Origin: Limnoraphis robusta CS-951
GTDB taxonomy: Bacteria; Cyanobacteriota; Cyanobacteriia; Cyanobacteriales; Microcoleaceae
NCBI RefSeq assembly: GCF_000972705.2
Contig: NZ_LATL02000288.1
Location: 1-11,025 of the forward strand
Reading direction: 5' to 3'
DNA: 11,025 nucleotides
Shown here: in pieces, positions 1 to 5,818 of the stretch
Numbering within the stretch: the stretch's first letter is position 1
Layout: the number at the start of each line of letters is the position of its first letter
Translations under genes and position numbers: made by a program
Notes under the pieces: model-generated
Databases searched by the model: none
What the model saw: the letters and a program-made list of their open reading frames with translations, nothing else
What the model was told of the DNA's origin: nothing

Positions 1-362
1 GCTAACTGTGTTTCTAACAGTTGAACTGTTTCGAGTTGTTGTTCTAACTGTTTTTGTAACTGTTGATAATCTTCAGTTGAAACCATTTCGGCTAACTGTG
101 TTTCTAACAGTTGAACTGTTTCAAGTTGTTGTTCTAACTGTTTTTGTACCTGTTGATAATCTTCAGTTGAAACCATTTCGGCTAACTGTGTTTCTAACAG
201 TTGAACTGTTTCAAGTTGTTGTTCTAACTGTTTTTGTAACTGTTGATAATCTTCAGTTGAAACCGTTTCGGCTAACTGTGTTTCTAACAGTTGAACTGTT
301 TCAAGTTGTTGTTCTAACTGTTTTTGCACCTGTTGATAATCTTCAGTTGAAACCGTTTTGGC
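1..362. repeat. 90-bp tandem repeat array (four copies, continuing off the left edge)
   Basis: Units begin at 1, 91, 181 and 271, with a degenerate partial unit at 361. Copies differ at only a handful of positions: unit offsets 33, 57, 59, 85 and 89. The unit length is a multiple of three, so copy-number change keeps the reading frame of the minus-strand coiled-coil gene. Two variable positions change amino acids: Leu or Val after YQQ (alternating L,V,L,V from left to right) and Met or Thr after AE (M,M,T,T). The near-identity indicates recent duplication or homogenisation. Confidence 0.95.
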
Positions 363-800
363 TAACTGAGTTTCGAGTTGGGAGAATTTAGCGAGTTGTT
401 GTTCTAAATTGTTAATCGTGTTTGCTTGTTCGTCTGACTGACGTTGAAGCGTTTGATAGCGTTCTTGGAGTTGAACAAAAGCAGTCGTATCTTGATTTTC
501 AGAGGGGTGACTGACTTCGCTTTCGACTTGGGGAGCAACTGAGTTTTCATCGGAACTCACTGCTAAATTGACTGTTTTTGCTTCTGTATTTGTCTCTAGT
601 GTAATTGTTGTTTCATTACCGCTCCCAGAAACATCAAACTGACCTCTAGCAATACGTTCAACAAACTCAGATCGAGATAAACCAAGCTCTCTAGCAATGT
701 CACCCAATCGCTTTGCTCCAGTTGGAGTCAGAGATACCCCGACTTTTACCTTGCTTTCTGAATACAAGGTTGGAACACCGCGTTTTTTCTTTCTTGACAT
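1..800 (-). CDS. Ribbon-helix-helix protein with long tandem-repeat coiled coil (partial, 3' end beyond window)
   Basis: The minus strand is open from an ATG at 800 to the left edge (266 complete codons, no stop), so the C-terminus is missing. Residues 1-17 are basic (MSRKKKRG). Residues 18-53 look like a ribbon-helix-helix (CopG/Arc-type) DNA-binding domain: a strand around KVGVSLT, a helix TPTGAKRLGDIARELG, then a second helix starting LSRSEFVERIARG. An acidic, Ser/Glu-rich linker (about 54-105) leads to a Gln/Glu/Leu-rich coiled coil. From residue 147 this consists of four near-identical 30-residue units containing STEDYQQ, QKQLEQQLETV and LLETQLAE, and the window ends exactly at a unit boundary. 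A good ribosome-binding site, GAGGAG (807-812), precedes the ATG. The architecture resembles plasmid KfrA-type proteins (DNA-binding head plus long coiled coil), but the head here is RHH. The cellular role is unknown; a DNA-bound structural or partition-accessory protein is only an inference. Confidence 0.85.
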   Translation of the reverse strand, partial: MSRKKKRGVPTLYSESKVKVGVSLTPTGAKRLGDIARELGLSRSEFVERIARGQFDVSGSGNETTITLETNTEAKTVNLAVSSDENSVAPQVESEVSHPSENQDTTAFVQLQERYQTLQRQSDEQANTINNLEQQLAKFSQLETQLAKTVSTEDYQQVQKQLEQQLETVQLLETQLAETVSTEDYQQLQKQLEQQLETVQLLETQLAEMVSTEDYQQVQKQLEQQLETVQLLETQLAEMVSTEDYQQLQKQLEQQLETVQLLETQL

Positions 801-806
801 TGCTTT

Positions 807-812
807 CTCCTC
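807..812 (-). promoter_or_regulatory. Ribosome-binding site of the RHH/coiled-coil gene
   Basis: GAGGAG on the minus strand, six bases before the ATG at 800. It is one of the best Shine-Dalgarno matches in the window and fixes this start. Confidence 0.75.
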
Positions 813-821
813 AGCATTTTA

Positions 822-843
822 ACTTTAATACTGTATTCAAAGT
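822..843. promoter_or_regulatory. Imperfect palindrome upstream of the RHH gene, candidate operator
   Basis: ACTTTAATAC (822-831), one T, then GTATTCAAAGT (833-843) form a 10-bp inverted repeat interrupted by one inserted C. It lies 22-43 bp upstream of the RHH start codon, between the ribosome-binding site and a minus-strand TATACT (841-846) that could be a -10 box. RHH proteins commonly repress their own genes by binding such short palindromes, so autoregulation is plausible. No good -35 hexamer was seen at normal spacing. The palindrome is observed; the operator role is inferred. Confidence 0.4.
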
Positions 844-894
844 ATAGTTGCTGATGGGGATCAAAGATTTCTAAGATTTGTAACAACGAGAGAG

Positions 895-2016
895 TCATTT
901 CTTAACCCGAACAAAAGGTTTCCAATTGGATTGAGTCGGTTTAGGCTTGACTGGAAACACTTGCAGCGCATCGTTGGCGACAGACACTTGAACTCGCATT
1001 CCAATGGATAAAGCCGCTCCTGCTTTGGTTCGAGCCACCAGTTCTCGTCCAGAGGGAACTTGTAAACAATAGTGAAGTTCTCGTCCTAAAAATTGACGAT
1101 CTCTTATGATCACAGGTGCATCTTCATCCGGTTGGAGAATAAAATCTTCTTGACGCACCATCAGTTCAACTTGCTCTAAATTGTTGCCATTGCCATTAAT
1201 TACATTACTATTAATCGCAAAACATCCCAGTTCAGTTTCCCAAACATCACCCCGACGTTGAGCGGGGATAAAGTTAGCCTGGGTGACAAATTCAGCGACA
1301 AACCGAGAAGCAGGTTGTTGATAAATTTCTTCAGGAGTGCCACATTGTTCTAAACATCCAGAACGCATCACCGCCACCCAGTCGGAAATCGAAAGCGCTT
1401 CTTCTTGATCGTGAGTCACAAATATGGCTGAAGTTCCCGCCGCTTTGATAATTTCTCGCAACTCTTGGCGGAGTCGATGACGAACTTGAACATCAAGATT
1501 ACTCAACGGTTCATCGAGAAGCACTAAAGCCGGACGAGGCGCCAACGCCCTCGCTAAAGCCACTCGTTGCTGTTGACCCCCGGAGAGTTCGTGAGGATAA
1601 CGTTCTCCCAAACCCGACAACCCCACTAAAGCGATCGCCTCAGCCACTCGCTGTTTCACTTCGCTACTTGACTTTTTATTGCGACTTTGTAAGCCAAAAG
1701 CGACATTTTTCTCTACACTCAAATGAGGAAATAGCGCGTAGTCCTGAAACACCATGCCCACATCTCGCTGTTCTGGAGGGAGCCAACAGTCGGGACTGGC
1801 AACGACTTGTTCAGCGATTTTAATCGTTCCGGCTTGCGGTTGTTCAAATCCAGCAATCATTCTCAATAGTGTTGTTTTCCCGCAACCCGATGGCCCTAAC
1901 AACCCTAAGATGTCCCCTTGGTCTAATGTCAACGTCACCTTTTGAACCGCCGGGATATCTTGGCGCGAGAACTGCTTGCTGACTTCTTCTAGATGTAAAA
2001 TAACAGACTGACCCAT
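895..2016 (-). CDS. futC: Iron(III) ABC transporter ATP-binding protein (FutC/FbpC type)
   Basis: This is a cytoplasmic ATPase that powers import of ferric iron together with a membrane permease. All nucleotide-binding motifs are intact over 373 residues: Walker A GPSGCGKT (41-48), Q-loop Q91 in FQDYALFPHL, signature LSGGQQQR (144-151), Walker B ALVLLDE (163-169), D-loop SNLD (172-175) and switch histidine H202 in THDQEEAL. Residues from about 245 to 355 form a TOBE-like regulatory domain, as in the CysA/PotA/FbpC subfamily, and the length is normal for it. It is transcribed divergently from the permease gene at 2256, with about 240 bp between. The ATPase alone could also be called a sulfate or spermidine importer subunit; the FutB-like permease next door makes iron the best call. 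No clear Shine-Dalgarno precedes the ATG at 2016. The tail after the TOBE domain is Lys-rich. Confidence 0.85.
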   Translation of the reverse strand: MGQSVILHLEEVSKQFSRQDIPAVQKVTLTLDQGDILGLLGPSGCGKTTLLRMIAGFEQPQAGTIKIAEQVVASPDCWLPPEQRDVGMVFQDYALFPHLSVEKNVAFGLQSRNKKSSSEVKQRVAEAIALVGLSGLGERYPHELSGGQQQRVALARALAPRPALVLLDEPLSNLDVQVRHRLRQELREIIKAAGTSAIFVTHDQEEALSISDWVAVMRSGCLEQCGTPEEIYQQPASRFVAEFVTQANFIPAQRRGDVWETELGCFAINSNVINGNGNNLEQVELMVRQEDFILQPDEDAPVIIRDRQFLGRELHYCLQVPSGRELVARTKAGAALSIGMRVQVSVANDALQVFPVKPKPTQSNWKPFVRVKK

Positions 2017-2136
2017 GTTTAACTTGATTAACCCAACTCCTCTATCTAGATTAGCTTATTGCCATTTTAAATCAAAAAGTCCCTATTAATACTACTCTCT
2101 TTTTAAGATATCTTCTCATTAATATGCGGTAAAGTT

Positions 2137-2154
2137 TTGTAAACTGTGTTACAA
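2137..2154. promoter_or_regulatory. NtcA-type palindrome TGTA-N8-TACA in the futC-futB gap
   Basis: TTGTAAACTGTGTTACAA holds the full NtcA consensus GTA-N8-TAC (2139-2152) with extended flanks TTGTAA and TTACAA. NtcA is the CRP-family nitrogen regulator of cyanobacteria. The site lies between the divergent iron-transporter genes. The nearest TAN3T-like -10 candidates, TAGGCT at 2187 (plus) and TATCTT at 2110-2105 (minus), lie farther than the roughly 22 bp usual for NtcA-activated promoters. Activation is therefore not assured, and repression or a chance match are alternatives. Confidence 0.45.
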
Positions 2155-2159
2155 GACCA

Positions 2160-2228
2160 GAGAAACCGGGTTTCTCAACCCAAAATTAGGCTGTAAGCTG
2201 ATGGGAGTTACCAGAAACCGGGTTTCTG
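2160..2228. repeat. Two GAAACCGGGTTTC palindromes (dispersed cyanobacterial repeat)
   Basis: GAGAAACCGGGTTTCTC (2160-2176) and CAGAAACCGGGTTTCTG (2212-2228) are each perfect 17-base palindromes around a central G, 52 bp apart. The outer bases differ but stay complementary within each copy. The same core recurs twice at 4125-4159. The second copy ends just before the futB reading frame. Confidence 0.9.
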
Positions 2229-2255
2229 ATATTGTTAACCAAATTGAGTAAAAAA

Positions 2256-3908
2256 ATGTTTCGGGTTTTTCGCTTTAACGCTTGGACAGCTTTTGTAACG
2301 GTTATCGCCCTGCTGATCGCCAGTCCAGTTTTATTTGTTCTCAGCAGTATTTTCACCAATTCTAGCCAAGTTTGGAGTCATTTAGCGGCGACGGTTTTAC
2401 CGGGTTATCTCAAAAACTCATTGCTTCTGATGTTAGGTGTGGGTTTAGGAGTTTTTCTCATTGGTGTAGGAACGGCTTGGCTGGTAACAATGTGTCGCTT
2501 TCCGGGAAGTCGTTGGTTTGAATTTCTGCTATTACTCCCCTTAGCAGCACCAGCCTATATATTAGCCTATGTCTACACCGAATGGTTAGAATTTTACGGC
2601 CCGGTTCAAAGCAGTTTAAGGGCTATTTTTGGTTGGACTGCGGTGGGAGATTATTGGTTTCCGAGTATTCGTTCTATTGGAGGGGCGATCGCTCTTTTAA
2701 TCTTAACCCTTTATCCCTACGTTTATCTATTAGTAAGGGTATCCTTTTTAGAACAAGCAACCTGTATGTTAGAGGCTAGTCGTTCCCTCGGTTGTAACCC
2801 TTGGCGCAGTTTTCTAACCGTTGCTTTACCCCTGGCTCGACCTGCAATTATGGCGGGTTTAGCTTTAGCCTTAATGGAAACCTTAAATGATTTTGGCACC
2901 GTTCAATATTTTGGTGTAGATACATTTACAACTGGCATTTATCGGACTTGGTTCGGCATGGGAGAACGGGTCGCAGCCGCCCAACTTGCAGCCGTTTTGA
3001 TGCTGTTTATCTTAGGATTAATTTTACTCGAACTTTGGTCACGTCGTCAAGCCAAATATTATCAAAGTAACAGCAGATTTAAACAGTTAAATCCCTTTCA
3101 ACTCAAAGGAATCAGAGCAGTTTTAGCATTTTTTGCTTGTTGTATTCCGGTGTTTTTAGGGTTATTCCTTCCCGGAATATTACTTTTAAAAATGACACTA
3201 GAAAATCTGCAAACTCTCTTTGATAAACGCTTCTTTGAGTTTGCCGTAAATAGCTTACTGGTCGCGACAATTACCGGAGTTTTAGCGATAGTGATTGCTT
3301 TAGTAATGGCTTATGGAGTCCGACTAAAACCCAGTCTAGGAATGCGGTTATCTGTACAAATTTCGGCGATGGGTTATGCTATACCTGGTTCAGTCATTGC
3401 AGTCGGAACTTTAATTCCTTTAGGTCGGTTTGATAATGCTATTGATAGCTTTATGCGCTCAACATTTGGCATTTCAACGGGGTTGTTATTGAGTGGAACC
3501 ATTACCGCTTTAATCTTTGCCTATTTAGTACGATTTTTAGCCGTTTCTTTTGGTGCAGTCAACTCCAGTTTGAGTAAAATTAAACCCAGTTTAGATGATG
3601 CAGCCCGCAGTTTAGGTCACAACCCAACCAGTACCTTAGTCAAAGTTCATACCCCGATAATGTGGGGCGGTTTATTAACAGCAGGAATGCTAACGTTTGT
3701 TGATGTAATGAAAGAATTACCTGCAACTTTAGTCGTTAGACCGTTTAATTTTGATACCCTCGCAGTACGAGTTTATAATTTAGCCGCAGATGAACGTTTA
3801 GCCGAAGCCGCAGGGCCAGCTTTAGCTTTAGTTGCAGTGGGAATGCTTCCGGTGCTTTTTATGAGTTTAAAAATTGCTCAATCTCGTCATAATTCTGTTG
3901 ATTTATAG
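2256..3908 (+). CDS. futB: Iron(III) ABC transporter permease, fused double-domain (FutB/FbpB type)
   Basis: This is an inner-membrane permease that forms the channel for periplasmic ferric iron and docks the FutC ATPase. From the ATG it is 550 residues, and it contains two tandem BinD-type permease halves, as in FbpB/FutB. Each half has a membrane-rich stretch and a cytoplasmic EAA loop: EASRSLGCNPWRSFLTVALP at about 173-192 and DAARSLGHNPTSTLVKVHTP at about 448-467. Many hydrophobic segments, about twelve, fit the family topology. A TTG at 2232 would add eight residues but has no ribosome-binding site and abuts a palindromic repeat. The ATG has a weak GAG seven bases upstream, so I prefer it. 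It is divergent from futC. The usual periplasmic binding protein (FutA) is not in the window and must lie elsewhere. A thiamine-type permease is a less likely alternative. Confidence 0.87.
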   Translation: MFRVFRFNAWTAFVTVIALLIASPVLFVLSSIFTNSSQVWSHLAATVLPGYLKNSLLLMLGVGLGVFLIGVGTAWLVTMCRFPGSRWFEFLLLLPLAAPAYILAYVYTEWLEFYGPVQSSLRAIFGWTAVGDYWFPSIRSIGGAIALLILTLYPYVYLLVRVSFLEQATCMLEASRSLGCNPWRSFLTVALPLARPAIMAGLALALMETLNDFGTVQYFGVDTFTTGIYRTWFGMGERVAAAQLAAVLMLFILGLILLELWSRRQAKYYQSNSRFKQLNPFQLKGIRAVLAFFACCIPVFLGLFLPGILLLKMTLENLQTLFDKRFFEFAVNSLLVATITGVLAIVIALVMAYGVRLKPSLGMRLSVQISAMGYAIPGSVIAVGTLIPLGRFDNAIDSFMRSTFGISTGLLLSGTITALIFAYLVRFLAVSFGAVNSSLSKIKPSLDDAARSLGHNPTSTLVKVHTPIMWGGLLTAGMLTFVDVMKELPATLVVRPFNFDTLAVRVYNLAADERLAEAAGPALALVAVGMLPVLFMSLKIAQSRHNSVDL

Positions 3909-3952
3909 TTGTCTAGCAAGTGAGAATAAGCAGATATTGATCTGGATAAATT

Positions 3953-3979
3953 CACCACAAAGACACAAAGACACGAAGA
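3953..3979. repeat. CACAAAGACAC-type dispersed repeat
   Basis: The stretch contains the word CACAAAGACA twice in tandem, overlapping by two bases, followed by CACGAAG. From general knowledge this low-complexity word is often scattered between genes in cyanobacterial and other bacterial genomes. It sits in the 250-bp gap after futB, where no gene is seen. No clear terminator hairpin was found for futB. Confidence 0.55.
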
Positions 3980-4124
3980 TTTTATCTGGGTGTTGTCTAT
4001 GTTGAGTTAGACAAGAAAGATTTATAGATAGAAATTGAGGTAAACTAAAGTAGGATGGGTGAAAATCAATAACTAAACTGGCCCATTCTGTTGCGCCTAA
4101 TTTTTACCGATTTGTAATCAAAGA

Positions 4125-4159
4125 GAGAAACCGGGTTTCTCCTACGAAACCGGGTTTTT
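4125..4159. repeat. Two further GAAACCGGGTTTC palindromes
   Basis: GAGAAACCGGGTTTCTC (4125-4141) is identical to the copy at 2160. It is followed at once by a diverged copy whose perfect arms are AAACC (4147-4151) and GGTTT (4153-4157). The pair sits directly upstream of the phosphatase gene, as the other pair sits upstream of futB. The diverged copy supplies a TTG (4158) that falsely extends the phosphatase frame. Confidence 0.88.
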
Positions 4160-4184
4160 GGAGATTAACGTTAGGTTTGGGGAT

Positions 4185-5009
4185 ATGTTACTGATTTTTA
4201 CCGATTTGGATGGAACGTTACTCAACTCGGATGATTATGGCTATGAGGCGGCTTTACCTGTCCTTAAACAACTGCAAGATCTGAATATTCCTGTTATTCC
4301 TGTTACCAGTAAAACTCGCTCTGAAGTTGAAGTTTTACGCGAAAAAATCGGATTAACCGATGCGTTTATTGTGGAAAATGGGAGTGCAGTTTTTATCCCG
4401 ATTTCTCAACAAAATTTAGCTTCTCCCCAAACTAAAAATTGGGGAGATTATGATTTAATGCAGTTTGGCTTTTCCTACACAGAAGCCCGTCAAGGACTCA
4501 AGGCTGTAGCAGAGGCTTTAAATCAACCGTTAACAGGGTTTGCAGACTTAACTGAAGCCGAAATTCATCAGTTAACAGGTTTAGCCCCAGAAGATGTAAA
4601 ACGGGCGAAAGATCGGGAGTTTACTGAACCTTTTATTACCCCGAAAAATTTTACCAGTTTAGAGATTGAACAAACCGTAAACCAGTTAGGATTTCAGGTG
4701 GTTGTGGGAGATCGTTTTTCTCATTTAATTGGTCAAGAAGCGGGGAAAGGAAAAGCCGTGCAATGGCTGATTCAACAATACCAAAATCATCAACCGGATG
4801 CTAAAATCATTACAGTGGGTTTAGGAAATAGCCCGAATGATTTAGCGATGTTAGAAGTTGTCGAAATTCCTATTATTATCCCTGGGAAAAAAGGCCCTCA
4901 TCCGGGTTTAGAAAATCGGGGTTGGGAAGTCGCCAGCGCATCGGGTTGTCAGGGCTGGGCGAATGTAGTTAGAGAAATTAGCAAGCGTCTAAATATCAAC
5001 TTAAATTAA
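4185..5009 (+). CDS. HAD-IIB phosphatase, mannosyl/glucosyl-3-phosphoglycerate phosphatase-like
   Basis: This is a predicted cytoplasmic Mg-dependent phosphatase that removes phosphate from a glycosyl-3-phosphoglycerate to give mannosyl- or glucosylglycerate, a compatible solute. From the ATG (274 residues) the HAD motifs are: I, DLDGT with nucleophile D7 and acid/base D9; II, TSKTRSEV (T41/S42); III, lysine in GKGK (K188 or K190); IV, GLGNSPND (212-219). Motif IV usually reads GDxxND, so the first metal-ligand Asp is Asn here (N215) while D219 remains. The region between motifs II and III is a C2-type cap, as in the MpgP/YedP family, and ILIE-rich strands support a Rossmann-like core. A TTG at 4158 would add nine residues but lies inside a palindromic repeat. 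The ATG start puts the nucleophile at the usual distance from the N-terminus. No cognate synthase gene is near, so the exact sugar is undetermined. Confidence 0.75.
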   Translation: MLLIFTDLDGTLLNSDDYGYEAALPVLKQLQDLNIPVIPVTSKTRSEVEVLREKIGLTDAFIVENGSAVFIPISQQNLASPQTKNWGDYDLMQFGFSYTEARQGLKAVAEALNQPLTGFADLTEAEIHQLTGLAPEDVKRAKDREFTEPFITPKNFTSLEIEQTVNQLGFQVVVGDRFSHLIGQEAGKGKAVQWLIQQYQNHQPDAKIITVGLGNSPNDLAMLEVVEIPIIIPGKKGPHPGLENRGWEVASASGCQGWANVVREISKRLNINLN

Positions 5010-5012
5010 CCG

Positions 5013-5063
5013 TTTGTTGTTGCGATGCACGCGCATAAGATAGGGCTTTAGCCCTACAACAAA
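5013..5063. terminator. Nested hairpin between convergent genes, likely bidirectional terminator or dispersed repeat
   Basis: Outer arms TTTGTTGT (5013-5020) and ACAACAAA (5056-5063) enclose a tight inner hairpin TAGGGCTTTAGCCCTA (5041-5056) and a short ATGC/GCAT pair around 5025-5036. The element sits in the 70-bp gap between the convergent phosphatase and cupin genes, the right place for a shared terminator. There is no long U tract. The TAGGGCTTTAGCCCTA core is familiar to me as a dispersed repeat in filamentous cyanobacteria, so it may be a mobile repeat serving this function. Confidence 0.5.
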
Positions 5064-5079
5064 TTGAATGATATCCCCC

Positions 5080-5703
5080 TTAAAAGGGCTTGGCTAAACA
5101 ACTCTCTGCATTAAATTGAAAGCGATTAGCGGCGTTAGTTTCACCGTATAAATTAAACGTAAAAGAAGGTTCATCGCCAACCGCTTCAATATGATGAATG
5201 GCATCAGACGTAAAGCTAATAATTTCCCCTTCCTTGAGAATTTTTTCTCCGACTTTTTCGATTTGATCGGGAAAATCTGTAGACGGTTGACGCTTCCAAA
5301 AGACATTTTTTTGTTGTCCTTTTAACACTGCGACAATTCCCCAAGTGCCATGATTATGAATGGGAGAACCTCGACCCGGTAAAACCGTTTCTGTTTGTAC
5401 AGTGAGGGGAAATCCTATCTCATCATACAACATAATAATTGAAGTTCCTGTTTTAGTACAGGGTTCAGGAACTTGGGTTCTCAACCAATAGGAATTGGTG
5501 ATTAATTGACGAACTAAACGACGTAAATCGGGTAAAAAATCAATCTCTGTCTCACCTTTTTCAGTAGATTGATTAATCCCATCTTCAATTTCAGTCAGAA
5601 ACCGATGTAAGCGATACTCACTTTTAAGTAAATCCCAATCTCTGGCTGATTCACAGGGTAAACACTGACCATCTTCCCTCACCAGCCAATCCCGATTATT
5701 CAT
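5080..5703 (-). CDS. Cupin-fold, cysteine dioxygenase-like metalloenzyme
   Basis: The 207-residue protein contains a cupin barrel with a metal motif: H116 and H118 in PIHNHGTWG, followed by a strand IVAVLKG, then a distal histidine pair H170-H171 in DAIHHIEAVG and an ending FTFNLYG. This pattern fits the cysteine dioxygenase-type double-stranded beta-helix proteins (the COG5553-like group), which bind Fe(II) with three histidines. The substrate (cysteine or another thiol or amine) cannot be told from the sequence. In mammalian-type enzymes a Cys near the HxH motif is crosslinked to Tyr; here that loop has Gly, so the crosslink is absent, as in many bacterial members. The ATG at 5703 is chosen because AAAGGA lies seven bases upstream. 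An upstream in-frame TTG (5718) would place that site inside the gene. No signal peptide is seen. Confidence 0.72.
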   Translation of the reverse strand: MNNRDWLVREDGQCLPCESARDWDLLKSEYRLHRFLTEIEDGINQSTEKGETEIDFLPDLRRLVRQLITNSYWLRTQVPEPCTKTGTSIIMLYDEIGFPLTVQTETVLPGRGSPIHNHGTWGIVAVLKGQQKNVFWKRQPSTDFPDQIEKVGEKILKEGEIISFTSDAIHHIEAVGDEPSFTFNLYGETNAANRFQFNAESCLAKPF

Positions 5704-5742
5704 AGAATTTCCTTTCAAAAAATAAATAAAAACTTCAGGTGG

Positions 5743-5761
5743 CTGTTAACAGTGAACCGTT
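5743..5761. repeat. Palindrome CTGTTAACAG overlapping a 14-bp shared repeat
   Basis: CTGTTAACAG (5743-5752) is a perfect palindrome upstream of the cupin gene. Overlapping it, AACAGTGAACCGTT (5748-5761) recurs in reverse complement at 7820-7833, at the end of the SDR gene. CAGTGAAC/GTTCACTG words are common in dispersed repeats of filamentous cyanobacteria, so both copies are probably fragments of one repeat family. Confidence 0.6.
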
Positions 5762-5818
5762 TTCAACAATTAGTTTAGGTTAACGTTTCCTCACTCTTAT
5801 ATCTTAAGACGATAATCT

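Noticed and set aside
8..391. Open plus-strand frame with repeated hydrophobic units
   Set aside because: It is the antisense image of the minus-strand coiled-coil repeats. The minus strand has an RBS, a recognisable N-terminal domain and a longer open frame.
2107..2125. Possible Fur box (GATATCTTCTCATTAATA) in the futC-futB gap
   Set aside because: It matches the GATAAT-type consensus too poorly in two of three hexamers. Fur control is expected from the gene function but not supported by this sequence.
2232..2255. TTG start extending FutB by eight residues
   Set aside because: There is no ribosome-binding site, it starts four bases after a palindromic repeat, and the ATG at 2256 is adequate.
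4158..4184. TTG start extending the HAD phosphatase by nine residues
   Set aside because: The TTG is part of a dispersed palindrome, and the extension has no family resemblance.
5704..5718. TTG start extending the cupin protein by five residues
   Set aside because: It would place the likely ribosome-binding site AAAGGA inside the coding region.
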